64,000 nucleotides of DNA, from the NCBI GenBank assembly GCA_021158125.1, contig JAGGVF010000019.1, forward strand, positions 1 to 64,000, in the 5' to 3' direction. Below are positions 43,751-52,524 of this stretch, piece after piece. Numbering within the stretch: the first letter of the stretch is position 1; every line of letters begins with the position of its first letter. Below the pieces are notes generated by a model. It did no database searches. It saw only the letters and a list, made by a program, of their open reading frames with translations, and was not told the DNA's origin. The position numbers and the translations under genes are program-made. The DNA comes from Candidatus Bathyarchaeota archaeon. GTDB lineage: Archaea; Thermoproteota; Bathyarchaeia; Bathyarchaeales; WUQV01.

Positions 43751-44367
43751 TTGAAACGTGAAAATGAAAAGTTATTGAGAACCTTTATAATTGTATTTTT
43801 TGTTTCTGGTTTTTTAACGAAGCTGCTTTCCGAGTTTCTTCATGAGATTGGCCACGGAATATTTGTTATAATTTTTGGTGGGAGAATTTTGGAAATTTAT
43901 GTTAGTCCTTTTTGGCCGTTTCAGCTTTCTTGGATAAGATGGAGCTTGCCAGCGAATGTTGGGGATTTTGAGCTTTCGGTTATTTATGCTGGTGGCATCG
44001 TCTTATGCCTTACAGTTTCCTTTAGCTTGCAATTCTTCCTGGTTTTCAGAAAATATTCTTGGATTAAGTCTTTGTCCCTTGCGTGGTTGAGTTTTTGGTG
44101 CTTTCTGAATGGGACTGGCTATCTAATCCTCGGCGGGTTAGTTCCATTTGGAGACTTGAAAAGCTTATAGAGCTTGGAAGTTTAACATGGTTTAGCTCGC
44201 TGGTTGCTGGATTATTATTGTTTGCAGCAGGTTTTCTCATGTTATCCAAAATTTTCTTCAATATTTTTTCAGAGTTCTTCTCTATAAGAGCAAGTAAGTT
44301 TGCAGTTATGCTTTTCTGGATGCAAATCCCATTTTACTGCATTCCCATTTTAGTTTCATGGATGTGA
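43751..44367 (+). pseudogene. Frameshifted HEIGH-motif membrane protein (M50-like)
   Basis: Two overlapping frames make one family-like protein. Frame 1 (43751-44170) encodes a hydrophobic N-terminal part with EFLHEIGHGIFVIIFGGRI, a H-E-x-x-H zinc motif in a membrane helix as in M50 site-2 proteases, then three more helices, and stops at 44170. The other frame (its sense part from about 44155) continues directly: EKLIELGSLTWFSSLVAG, followed by two helices to 44367. Adding one G in the 'gacttgaaaagc' stretch near 44155-44163 would join them as G-D-L-E-K-L-I-E-L. So a single base is missing: a sequencing or assembly slip, a true lesion, or a programmed shift. The TTG start has GGAGAGG ahead. 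Confidence 0.65.
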
Positions 44368-44503
44368 TGGCGATTGCAGACTATAATTATGCTTGAAGGA
44401 GCTAATCGTCATGCCTTCTAAAATGTTATTTAATCAAGAAAGCGGAAAACGAGGATTTGTTAAGGTTTGTGTATAACGTCTGTGGATTGAACGCCCAGCG
44501 GCA

Positions 44504-45049
44504 TTAGCCGAATCTGACTATTTGAAATGGAATAGTTTTTGGTTTGGTTAGTTGTTGGATTATTAAATTGCTTACGTTGGCTGTGCTATAGCGTTGAATT
44601 TGATTATATCCGAGAGCTATTTGGATGAATTCTGGGATTGTCTTTTCAATTAAGCTTTGTGAAGGTTTTCCCCAGCGTATTCCGATGCAGTTTGGGTCTA
44701 TGTAAATGTAGAATTTTTTGCCGTTATATTTGAAGATTGCCTGTCTTTCTTGGCCGTATCTTGGATATGTGTAAATTTTGAATGGCCACAGTTTGCATGC
44801 TTGAGGTTTTAAGCTGTTTTGTAAACTGCAAATCCAGAAGTTGCCCACTTTACGTAAGAACACGCATGAGCCGTCGCTTCTACGTTTAAGAAACATTTTG
44901 TTTAATCCTGGGACTGTAACTTCAACACCGTAGGTTTTGACTATGTTTAGCCATTCGTTGAATCTTAGGGCTACGTCATATTCTTTGCAGCATATTCCGC
45001 AAGCAATGCACCGCCAACTGTTGACGTAAGTCCATGGAACCGGCCGCAT
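44504..45049 (-). CDS. YkgJ-type cysteine-cluster protein
   Basis: A 181-residue protein of the YkgJ (CxxCxxCC) family. The cluster is WRCIACGICCKEY, with the later DGSCVFLR, WICSLQ and KPQACKLWPF supplying the other cysteines. The family binds Zn or an Fe-S cluster; its biochemical role is unknown. From residue 110 on it looks family-specific with YIDPNCIGIRWG. No membrane segment. Spaced 63 bases after the hot-dog gene's start and on the same strand. Confidence 0.8.
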   Translation of the reverse strand: MRPVPWTYVNSWRCIACGICCKEYDVALRFNEWLNIVKTYGVEVTVPGLNKMFLKRRSDGSCVFLRKVGNFWICSLQNSLKPQACKLWPFKIYTYPRYGQERQAIFKYNGKKFYIYIDPNCIGIRWGKPSQSLIEKTIPEFIQIALGYNQIQRYSTANVSNLIIQQLTKPKTIPFQIVRFG

Positions 45050-45112
45050 TTCCCTTCAACCGTTGTTTGCAAGCTACCTTTTAACCTAAATGAAACTTGC
45101 CAAGTATAAATT

Positions 45113-45529
45113 TCACGTTTCCATATAAGGCATTAATCTTTTAACTATCTCTTCGGGAATTTTTGTGGCTTTCATAGAATTCTTATCTACAGCGACTACT
45201 ACTAAGTGTCCTTCTGCGGCCAGCTTCTCTTCAGTCTTATTGTAGACTTTAAACAAGTATTTGACGGCTTTTTCCCTAATTTCCTTAATTGAAAGTTCTA
45301 TTTCAACTAAGTCGTTGAATTTAAGCGGATTTCTATAGTTGCAGTGGGCTTCAACTCTTGGAAGTATTATTGAGCTTTCCCGGGAAAGGCTTTCAAAACT
45401 GAATCCTAGACTTCTGTAGAATTCTTCCTCCGCCCTTTCGAAGTATCTGAAATAGTTGGAAAAATGCACTATTTGGGCGGCGTCCGTGTCTACCCAGCTT
45501 ACTCTGAACGTTGTTTTAAAGGTTGGCAT
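45113..45529 (-). CDS. Hot-dog thioesterase (4HBT family)
   Basis: A 138-residue acyl-CoA thioesterase-like protein. FRVSWVDTDAAQIVHFSNYFRYFERAEEEF is the 4-hydroxybenzoyl-CoA thioesterase signature: Asp15 region (V-D-T-D-A-A) and N-Y-F-R-Y-F-E. Then PRVEAHCNYRNPLKFNDLVEI. Probably a tetramer in the cytosol, hydrolysing an acyl-CoA that cannot be named from sequence. Confidence 0.88.
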   Translation of the reverse strand: MPTFKTTFRVSWVDTDAAQIVHFSNYFRYFERAEEEFYRSLGFSFESLSRESSIILPRVEAHCNYRNPLKFNDLVEIELSIKEIREKAVKYLFKVYNKTEEKLAAEGHLVVVAVDKNSMKATKIPEEIVKRLMPYMET

Positions 45530-45613
45530 AGTTTGTTTTAAGGCTTGGAAGAAATTAAATTTGACGGTTTTTAAGGCTGACTACTTAAATAAAAGGAGGA
45601 GGCTAGGTTTGTG

Positions 45614-45832
45614 TTATAGCTCTATTCCTTCGGTGCCCATCTTAGCTTTTGCGACAACTGCCCTGAACTTTTTTCCGCAGTTTGGGCATTCGTACATTCC
45701 AAATATAGTTACTGTGATTCTCATTTTCTTGTCGGGGAAGGGGGCTACTAGCTCCCACGTTTTATAGGGTTCATTAACTACTGTTCCGCAGTTTGGGCAT
45801 CTATTCTCTCTACTTATTCGTTTCTTCGGCAT
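45614..45832 (-). CDS. Cren7-like zinc-ribbon protein A
   Basis: A 72-residue protein in which two C-P-N-C-G knuckles (RCPNCGT, ECPNCGKKFR) enclose a short beta barrel-like stretch KTWELVAPFPDKKMRITVTIFGMY. The stretch resembles the Cren7 chromatin protein: a Trp plus hydrophobic DNA-facing strand, K-K/R-rich turn, I-x-x-F strand, and the K-x-F-R before the C-terminus. Cren7 itself has no cysteines, so this would be a zinc-stabilised version. It is 15 bases downstream of a paralogue (45848-46018), in one transcript. DNA binding is inferred, not shown. Confidence 0.6.
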   Translation of the reverse strand: MPKKRISRENRCPNCGTVVNEPYKTWELVAPFPDKKMRITVTIFGMYECPNCGKKFRAVVAKAKMGTEGIEL

Positions 45833-45847
45833 TTTGGATTCGACAGC

Positions 45848-46018
45848 CTAAATCTTCTTCTTGCTTAGTACAGCTCTAAATGTTTTCTTACATTTTGGGC
45901 AGTCGAAAAGTCCAATTTCAAGCTCAGTTCTTTTTCCTTTTCTGTCCGGGCGTCCAGCCATCTTCCACTTTTTCCTCGGCTTCTTTACATTTGTTCCGCA
46001 GTTTGGGCATTTAGCCAT
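45848..46018 (-). CDS. Cren7-like zinc-ribbon protein B
   Basis: A 56-residue basic protein with zinc knuckles KCPNCGTNVKK and LFDCPKCKKTFRAVL around KKWKMAGRPDRKGKRTELEIG. The part from the Trp on follows Cren7 closely: Trp, hydrophobic strand, R-K-G turn, I-G-L-F, P, then K-x-F-R-x-x-L. Cren7 is a monomeric, non-specific DNA-bending protein of Crenarchaea with the same I-G-L-F and F-R residues. Start 46018 has GGAGG 8 bases upstream; a longer frame to 46054 is unlikely. The function as chromatin protein is an inference from the shared core. It precedes protein A by 15 bases. Confidence 0.65.
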   Translation of the reverse strand: MAKCPNCGTNVKKPRKKWKMAGRPDRKGKRTELEIGLFDCPKCKKTFRAVLSKKKI

Positions 46019-46157
46019 TACATTTCCTCCATATATGCAGTAACATGGTTTCAATGATAATGAATAAAAGATTTTCCATTGGGACTGAATTGTTGGCCGC
46101 TGAATAGCTGTTAATCTTTAACATAATTAGCTGGTTAGGAGCTTATCATCAAGTTTT

Positions 46158-48971
46158 CTATTTCCATTTCCATACTTTTCTATTCATGAATAGTTCTGGC
46201 AGGACCAATAGTCCCCAGCTTGCAACGCCGACAACGTAGAGTAGGTCGATGGGTGTTAGCGGAACTATGTGGAACATTCTTTGTGTAATTGGAATGTAGC
46301 ATATTCCAAGCGTTAGGGCTATTGAAGCCAGCACTGCCACTACAAAGAATTTGTTAGAGAAGTTTTTGCGTCCAAGCCTCCAGACGCTTCGTTTTTCTGA
46401 GCGGCAGTTCCAAATGACGAAAAGTTCAAACATTGCTGCTTGAACAAAAGCAGCTGTTCTTGCCTCGTTTAATGTTGCTTCTGTTCCAAATCCGTGGGCT
46501 GGCCAAACGTAATATTCTAATGCGAAAACCAAGAATGTTCCGGCTGCTTGAAGTAGGAAGGACGCTATTATGAAGGCTATCATGCCGTGAAGTATACCTT
46601 CTTCAGGTTTTCTTGGCGGTCTTTCCATAACGTCTTCTTCAGGCGGGTCTGTAGCTAAGGAAACTGCGGGCGCCCCGTCGGTTACTAGGTTTATCCAGAG
46701 AATCATGGCTGGCAAGAGTGGAAGCGGGAACATTTCTTCCCCGAATATTCCGCCTAATATGGCAAATGTCCCTATTACAAGGAGTTCGTCGAAGTTGCAT
46801 GCGATTAGGAATCTTGCATACTTCCGTATATTATCGTAAATTACTCTTCCGTACTCAACTGCCCGCACTATGGTTGCAAAGTTGTCATCCGTCAGAACAA
46901 GGCTGGATGCTTCCTTTGTTACGTCGGTTCCTGTAATTCCCATAGCAACTCCTATGTCTGCCGTTTTAACTGCCGGGGCATCGTTGACCCCATCGCCTGT
47001 CATGGCGACTATGTGGCCCTTCGCCTTCAGCGCCCTAACAATTTTTAGCTTGTGCTCGGGGGAAACTCTGGCGTAAACTGTTACTTTTTCAACTATTTCC
47101 TCAAATTCTTTTTCGTCTAGGCTTTCAAGTTCCTTTCCGGTTAAAACTATGTCTCCCTCTTTGAATACTCCAATTTCCTTTGCAATTGCCACAGCGGTTA
47201 GTTTATGGTCTCCAGTTATCATTACAGTTTTTATTCCGGCTTTTTGACATTTCTTGTTGGCTTCTATTGCCTCTTCCCTTGGAGGATCCATCATTCCCTC
47301 TAATCCGATGAAAATCATGTCTTTCTCAATTTCTTCGCTGTATTTCTCAGTTTTTTTCGGAAGTTCTTTATAGGCCATCCCTAAAATTCTTAGTGCTTCT
47401 TTTGCCATTTCTTCGTTTATTTTTAGAATTTCTTTCTTTTTCTTTTCGGTTAGTTTCTTTATTTTCCCGTTGTCTAGTATGTATGTGCATTTTTCGAGAA
47501 CAACTTCTGGGGCGCCTTTAAGGAGGGCTACTTTCTTCTTTTCAGGTGTTAGGTGTATGGTTGTCATGCATTTTCTTTCAGATGTGAATGGTATTTCTCC
47601 TATTCTTGGATAGTTCTTTTCTAGGGTTTTGTATTTTAATCCAGCTTTTTCTGCTGCTACGATTAATGCTGCCTCCGTTGGGTCGCCGATGACTTCCCAT
47701 TTTTCTTTTTCTTTGACGATTAACGCATTGTTACATAAGGCTCCAATTTTTAGGAGATAAATTAGGGCTTCTTCTTTTTCTGGTTCTATTTTTTCTCCTC
47801 TAAATATGAATTCGCCTTTGGGTTCATAGCCTACTCCTGTGACTTCGTAGATTTTGTTATCAACGTAGACTCGGCGAACAGTCATTTCTCCCTTCGTTAA
47901 GGTTCCAGTTTTGTCTGAACATATAACAGTGACTGCGCCTAGAGTTTCGGCTGCAGCTAATTTCCTAATTATGGCGTTTCTTCTTGCAAGTTCTCTTGCG
48001 CCCAAAGCTAGGGTTATTGTAACTATTGCGGGTAATCCTTCTGGGACGGCTGAAATAGCTAGGGCTATCGAGGACATAAAAGCCTGTATAAAGCCGTTTA
48101 CTTCAAAGTGGCCTTGCATGACCACTTCAAAAGCTTCTAATGCGAAAATTACTGTGCACACTGCAATTACAATCTTGGCTATCTTGCTTGCAAAGCTGTC
48201 AAGTTTTTTTTCAAGAGGAGTTTTTTCCTCTTCTGCTTCTTGAACCATTTTGGCTATTTTTCCAAATTCAGTTTTCATACCGGTTGCTACAACAACGGCT
48301 TTTCCTCTTCCATAAACTATGTGGGTAGCCGAAAAAACCATGTTTCTTCTTTCACTAAGGGGTGCAGAAGGCTCAACCACTGTAACTTGCTTATTTACCG
48401 GTGTTGACTCTCCGGTTAATACCGCCTCGTTTGCTCTGAGTTCTATAGCTTCAATTATTCTAGCGTCTGCTGGGACTCTGTCTCCAGCCTCTAGGGCTAA
48501 AATATCGCCTGGAACAACCTCTCTTGCCGGGATAACAACAATTTTCCCATCGCGAATAACTCGAGCTTTCGGTGCAGCTAACTTTTTAAGAGCTTCTAAA
48601 GCTTTTTCAGCTCTAAACTCCTGAACGAAACCGGCTATAACACACATTATTACTATAACAATAATTGTTATTGCGTCCGTGTAGGATTCAAGAAAGCCTA
48701 TTGAAGGGTCATGTAAACTTTCGAAGTATCCTACTCCAATTGAGAATATGGCCGCAAAAATTAATAGGAGGATAAATACGTCCTTAAATTGACTTAGAAA
48801 CATTTGCAGTGCAGTTCTTCCTTTTTTCTCGGTCAACTCGTTATATCCGTATTTTTTAAGTCTTTCTTCAGCTTCTTTTTGACTAAGTCCCTTCAAACTA
48901 GTATTTAACTTTCTAAAAATTTCCTCTTCGCTTAATGAATGCCACTGCAGTTCAGTTTGAGCCTTTGCCAT
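46158..48971 (-). CDS. P-type Ca2+-transporting ATPase (P2A type)
   Basis: A 937-residue P-type ATPase. Order: N-terminal cation-ATPase domain (WHSLSEEEIFRKLN), actuator loop VLTGESTPVN, helix M4 with SAVPEGLPAIVTI, phosphorylated Asp (about 353) in CSDKTGTLTKGEMTV, the nucleotide domain with KGAPEVVLEKC, hinge TGDGVNDAPAVKTADIGVAMG, helix M5 with CNFDELLVI, and M6 LWINLVTDGAPAVSLATDPPEEDVM. The residues E in M4, N/E in M5 and N/T/D in M6 match SERCA calcium sites I and II, so Ca2+ export is the most likely role. No regulatory tail. Confidence 0.92.
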   Translation of the reverse strand: MAKAQTELQWHSLSEEEIFRKLNTSLKGLSQKEAEERLKKYGYNELTEKKGRTALQMFLSQFKDVFILLLIFAAIFSIGVGYFESLHDPSIGFLESYTDAITIIVIVIMCVIAGFVQEFRAEKALEALKKLAAPKARVIRDGKIVVIPAREVVPGDILALEAGDRVPADARIIEAIELRANEAVLTGESTPVNKQVTVVEPSAPLSERRNMVFSATHIVYGRGKAVVVATGMKTEFGKIAKMVQEAEEEKTPLEKKLDSFASKIAKIVIAVCTVIFALEAFEVVMQGHFEVNGFIQAFMSSIALAISAVPEGLPAIVTITLALGARELARRNAIIRKLAAAETLGAVTVICSDKTGTLTKGEMTVRRVYVDNKIYEVTGVGYEPKGEFIFRGEKIEPEKEEALIYLLKIGALCNNALIVKEKEKWEVIGDPTEAALIVAAEKAGLKYKTLEKNYPRIGEIPFTSERKCMTTIHLTPEKKKVALLKGAPEVVLEKCTYILDNGKIKKLTEKKKKEILKINEEMAKEALRILGMAYKELPKKTEKYSEEIEKDMIFIGLEGMMDPPREEAIEANKKCQKAGIKTVMITGDHKLTAVAIAKEIGVFKEGDIVLTGKELESLDEKEFEEIVEKVTVYARVSPEHKLKIVRALKAKGHIVAMTGDGVNDAPAVKTADIGVAMGITGTDVTKEASSLVLTDDNFATIVRAVEYGRVIYDNIRKYARFLIACNFDELLVIGTFAILGGIFGEEMFPLPLLPAMILWINLVTDGAPAVSLATDPPEEDVMERPPRKPEEGILHGMIAFIIASFLLQAAGTFLVFALEYYVWPAHGFGTEATLNEARTAAFVQAAMFELFVIWNCRSEKRSVWRLGRKNFSNKFFVVAVLASIALTLGICYIPITQRMFHIVPLTPIDLLYVVGVASWGLLVLPELFMNRKVWKWK

Positions 48972-49118
48972 TTATTTTGAACACCTAATTTTCAGCTTGT
49001 CAACACGAGGTTATCAACAAACTCCATAAATACTTTCTAATTAGGTTAACGGTTTTCAACATTTAATGTTATATTGTGGAAACATCTTTTAGATACTAAA
49101 TCTACTTATTTTTGGTTA

Positions 49119-49225
49119 GAGGTTCGGTTGGTTGAAGGCTAAGCCTAAAAACGCTTTTGATTTACTTACAAAACCTGTTCGTAGGCTGGTTGAGCAGAGA
49201 GGATTTTCTCAACCAACCGAACCTC
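49119..49225 (+). repeat. 17-bp perfect inverted repeat spanning lhr start codon
   Basis: GAGGTTCGGTTGGTTGA (49119-49135) is followed 73 bases later by its exact reverse complement (49209-49225). The first arm contains the TTG start codon (49132-49134). The second lies in codons for G-F-S-Q-P-T-E-P-Q, the helicase Q-motif region. In mRNA the two arms would pair and bury the start. Confidence 0.8.
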
Positions 49226-52011
49226 AGGAAAAGGTTATCCCAAAAATTTTGGAAGGAAAAAATGTTCTTTTAATATCGCCAACTGCAACTGGAAAGACTG
49301 AAGCGGCTTTTCTACCGGTTCTCAGCATGCTTATTCAAATGCCTGAACGGCCGCCGGGAATAAAAGTTCTGTATATTACGCCTTTGAGGGCGTTAAATAG
49401 AGACTTGCTTGAACGTTTACAATGGTGGTGTAACAATCTTGACATCAAATTGGCTGTTAGGCATGGCGATACAGAGACAAGGGAAAGAACTAGACAGGCA
49501 CGTAGTCCACCGGACATTCTGATTACCACGCCTGAAACTCTTCAAGCAATTCTTCCAGGCTGGATTATGCGGCAGCATCTACGGGCAATAAGATGGGTGA
49601 TTGTAGATGAAGTTCATGAAATGGCCGATAGCAAACGTGGAAGCCAGCTCAGCCTAGCGCTTGAAAGACTTAGACTTATCGTCGGAAGGGATTTTCAGAT
49701 AATCGGATTATCCGCAACCATTGGCTCTCCTGAGAAGGTCGCACAGTTTCTTGTTGGAAACGGCAGAGAAGTTGATATTGTAAGAGTTCCAGCTGCTCGT
49801 GACATGAAGTTGCAGGTTATGTTTCCTCAACCGTCAAGCAAAGACTACGAGTTAGCCCAGATGCTTTTCACCCATCCGGAAGTTGCAGCTAGGCTTAGGA
49901 TGATAAGGGAGTTTATGGAGAGGCATCAGTCGGTTTTACTATTTACAAATACCCGTGCCATATCGGAGGTGTTGGCAAGCCGTTTTAAGGTTTGGGACAT
50001 AGACTTTCCAGTTTCAATTCATCACGGCTCTTTGGCTAAGACCTCTAGGATTGCAGCTGAAAAGGGACTTAAAAACGGTGAGTTGAAGGGGCTAGTATGC
50101 ACAAGCTCTTTAGAACTTGGAATAGACGTCGGTAGAATAGACCTTGTAGTTCAGTATATGAGCCCTAGGCAGGTTACTAGGCTTATTCAGCGGGTGGGCA
50201 GAAGCGGCCACAGAATTGGCAGGATGGCAAAGGGAATAATATTCACAATGGATTCCGACGACACTTTAGAAGCCATGGTTATTGCCAGAAGAGCCCTAAA
50301 AGAGGAGCTTGAACCAGTTGAAATTCCACCTAAACCTTACGACGCCCTAGCCCACCAAATCGCAGGCTTACTCCTTAAAAAGAGAAGATTATATTTCCAT
50401 GAAATATACGATGTTTTCAAGAAAGCCTATCCCTATGCAGATTTAACCATAGGGGATATTGAAAAAGTCTTAAAGTACATGCATGAACGTTTCCCAAGAC
50501 TAGCTTGGGTTTCATTCGAGGACATGGTTGTATTAAAGCCTCGGCGAACAAAGGCGCTTTTTGAATATTATTTTGAGAACCTTTCAATGATACCTGACGA
50601 AAAACAGTACTTAGTTGTCGACGAAACTTCCGATTCAGCCGTCGGCATACTTGACGAAGCATTCATGGCTGAGTACGGCAAGCCTGGAACAAAATTCATA
50701 ATTAGAGGAAGCCCGTGGAAGATTACGCACGTTTATGGAGAAAAGGTTTACGTAAAACCTGTTGACGACCCGACAGGGGCTATTCCAAGCTGGATAGGAG
50801 AGGAAATTCCTGTTCCTTTTGAAGTTGCCCGTGAAGTGGGATGGATAAGGGAAGTAGTTGAAAAAAGGGTTAAAGAGGGGAAAACACCCGAAGAAATTGC
50901 TTCAGAAATAGCCAAAGAATATCCCATTTCAACTGAAGATGCATTAAGGGCATTGCGGGAAACAATTGAACAAAGCAAAATGGGTTTACCAGTTCCAACC
51001 GGAAATAGAATAATCGTCGAAGACTGGGAAGACTTTGTAATAGTCCATGCACATTTTGGCTCACTGACAAATAGAGCTTTAGCTCAACTGCTGGGACATG
51101 TTCTCTCAGAACAGACCGGCTACACTGCAGCTGTTCAGCACGACCCCTACAGAATTTTCATTCAAACAATGGGAGTTATAACCTCAGAGGGCATAATCGA
51201 ACTTCTACACAGGCTAATGAAAATGCCGGAAGAACTAATTAAGGAAACTTTGACTAGGGCCACCGTGAGAACAGGACTCTTCAAACGTAGACTTATCCAC
51301 GTTGCAAGAAGGTTTGGTGCCATAAAAAAGTGGGTTGACTTCAGCAGTGTAAGCCTAAAAAGCCTTGTAAAAAGCTTTGAGGGAACAGCCATCTACGACG
51401 AAGCTTTGAAAGAAACCTTCACAAAAGATCTAGATGTTAAACACTTAATTCAAGTGTTACATGAGCTTAAAGAAGGAAAAATCGAACTTGTTAAATTAGA
51501 AAACAAAGGTAAAGCATCACCCGTTGCCCGCATTGGCATAGAAAGAGTAAGCATGAAAACCGATTTAATACCTCCTGAAAGGATGCGCCTAATCCTCATA
51601 GAATCAGCTAAGGCTAGACTGCTGAATGAAGTTAGAACTTTAATCTGCATCAATTGTTGGAACTACTTGGAAATGATAAGAATTAAAGACTTACCCGACA
51701 ACCCAAAATGTCCAAGATGCGGTTCAAACGCCTTAGGCATATTAGAAGAAGAGGAAGAAAACTTACTGTCCCTCATGGAGAAAAGGGGCGAAAAGCTTAC
51801 AAAAAGCGAGAAAAAATTAATGGAAAAAGCCGTAGAAACCGCTAAATTAGTGGAGAAATATGGAAAACCAGCCGCAGTTGCCCTTGCAGGAAGAAAACTT
51901 AGAGTTTCAGATGTAAAAGAAATACTTAGAGAGGAAAGTAAGCTTTCAGACCGTTTCTTCGAGTTAGTAATCGAAGCTGAAAGGAAGGCTCTACAAAGGA
52001 GATTCTGGTAG
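49132..52011 (+). CDS. lhr: Lhr-family ATP-dependent helicase
   Basis: A 959-residue SF2 helicase of the Lhr group (archaeal Lhr-like), involved in DNA repair or RNA/DNA hybrid unwinding. Seen: Q motif GFSQPTEPQ, Walker A SPTATGKTEAAF (about 50-57), VDEVHEMADSKRG, LSATIGSPEK, motif IV LLFTNTRA, motif V CTSSLELGIDVGRID, motif VI QRVGRSGHR. The Lhr-specific winged helix and core domains follow, and near the C-terminus a zinc motif C-I-N-C ... C-P-R-C-G (about 837-867). The TTG start falls inside one arm of a 17-bp inverted repeat. Its length is typical for archaeal Lhr. Confidence 0.93.
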   Translation: MKAKPKNAFDLLTKPVRRLVEQRGFSQPTEPQEKVIPKILEGKNVLLISPTATGKTEAAFLPVLSMLIQMPERPPGIKVLYITPLRALNRDLLERLQWWCNNLDIKLAVRHGDTETRERTRQARSPPDILITTPETLQAILPGWIMRQHLRAIRWVIVDEVHEMADSKRGSQLSLALERLRLIVGRDFQIIGLSATIGSPEKVAQFLVGNGREVDIVRVPAARDMKLQVMFPQPSSKDYELAQMLFTHPEVAARLRMIREFMERHQSVLLFTNTRAISEVLASRFKVWDIDFPVSIHHGSLAKTSRIAAEKGLKNGELKGLVCTSSLELGIDVGRIDLVVQYMSPRQVTRLIQRVGRSGHRIGRMAKGIIFTMDSDDTLEAMVIARRALKEELEPVEIPPKPYDALAHQIAGLLLKKRRLYFHEIYDVFKKAYPYADLTIGDIEKVLKYMHERFPRLAWVSFEDMVVLKPRRTKALFEYYFENLSMIPDEKQYLVVDETSDSAVGILDEAFMAEYGKPGTKFIIRGSPWKITHVYGEKVYVKPVDDPTGAIPSWIGEEIPVPFEVAREVGWIREVVEKRVKEGKTPEEIASEIAKEYPISTEDALRALRETIEQSKMGLPVPTGNRIIVEDWEDFVIVHAHFGSLTNRALAQLLGHVLSEQTGYTAAVQHDPYRIFIQTMGVITSEGIIELLHRLMKMPEELIKETLTRATVRTGLFKRRLIHVARRFGAIKKWVDFSSVSLKSLVKSFEGTAIYDEALKETFTKDLDVKHLIQVLHELKEGKIELVKLENKGKASPVARIGIERVSMKTDLIPPERMRLILIESAKARLLNEVRTLICINCWNYLEMIRIKDLPDNPKCPRCGSNALGILEEEEENLLSLMEKRGEKLTKSEKKLMEKAVETAKLVEKYGKPAAVALAGRKLRVSDVKEILREESKLSDRFFELVIEAERKALQRRFW

Positions 52012-52093
52012 TTTTAATCATAAGTTGAAATTCATAAAAGTATAAAAGTCTCAAGAGCTTCAAATAATTAGACCACAGCTGGAGAAGATAAGT

Positions 52094-52423
52094 TTGGAGA
52101 TATCCCGCAAAAAACTCCGAGAAGAAGTTTTAAGCAGATTTAAATACATTAGAACATGCGTTTTAGCCCGCGAACTCTGTTTGCTGGTTAGGACAAACCG
52201 TGCCGTTCTGAATCCAGAAGACGTTAGAAAATGCTGCCTATTTATATCTAATCTCTGCAGAGAAGCCGGATGCATAGAACCAAGCGAGCTGTGCAGAAAA
52301 GCTGCTGAGGCAGTTTTAACAGACGAGGAAAAATATTTGGAACTTTGTAAGCAAAGCTGCATGAAATGCGGAGAAGCGAGACGCCCAAAACGTCCAATGC
52401 CGAGACAAGCCTATGTAGCCTAA
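52094..52423 (+). CDS. Small cysteine-rich protein of unknown function
   Basis: A 109-residue protein that I do not recognise. It holds ten cysteines: RTCVLARELCLL, RKCCLFISNLCREAGC, ELCRKA, LELCKQSCMKC. The C-terminal tail is basic and proline-rich (RRPKRPMPRQAYVA). Metal or Fe-S binding is plausible. TTG start with GGAG 9 bases ahead. It stands between lhr and the aKMT gene; no clear functional link. Confidence 0.55.
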   Translation: MEISRKKLREEVLSRFKYIRTCVLARELCLLVRTNRAVLNPEDVRKCCLFISNLCREAGCIEPSELCRKAAEAVLTDEEKYLELCKQSCMKCGEARRPKRPMPRQAYVA

Positions 52424-52524
52424 CCTACAACATTTCAACCGTAGAATATACGCCTACCATTCTCAAGAAACATTTAAAATGTTCAATGCTACTATTGTGA
52501 AAAGGGCTGAGGTGACCTCTAAGC

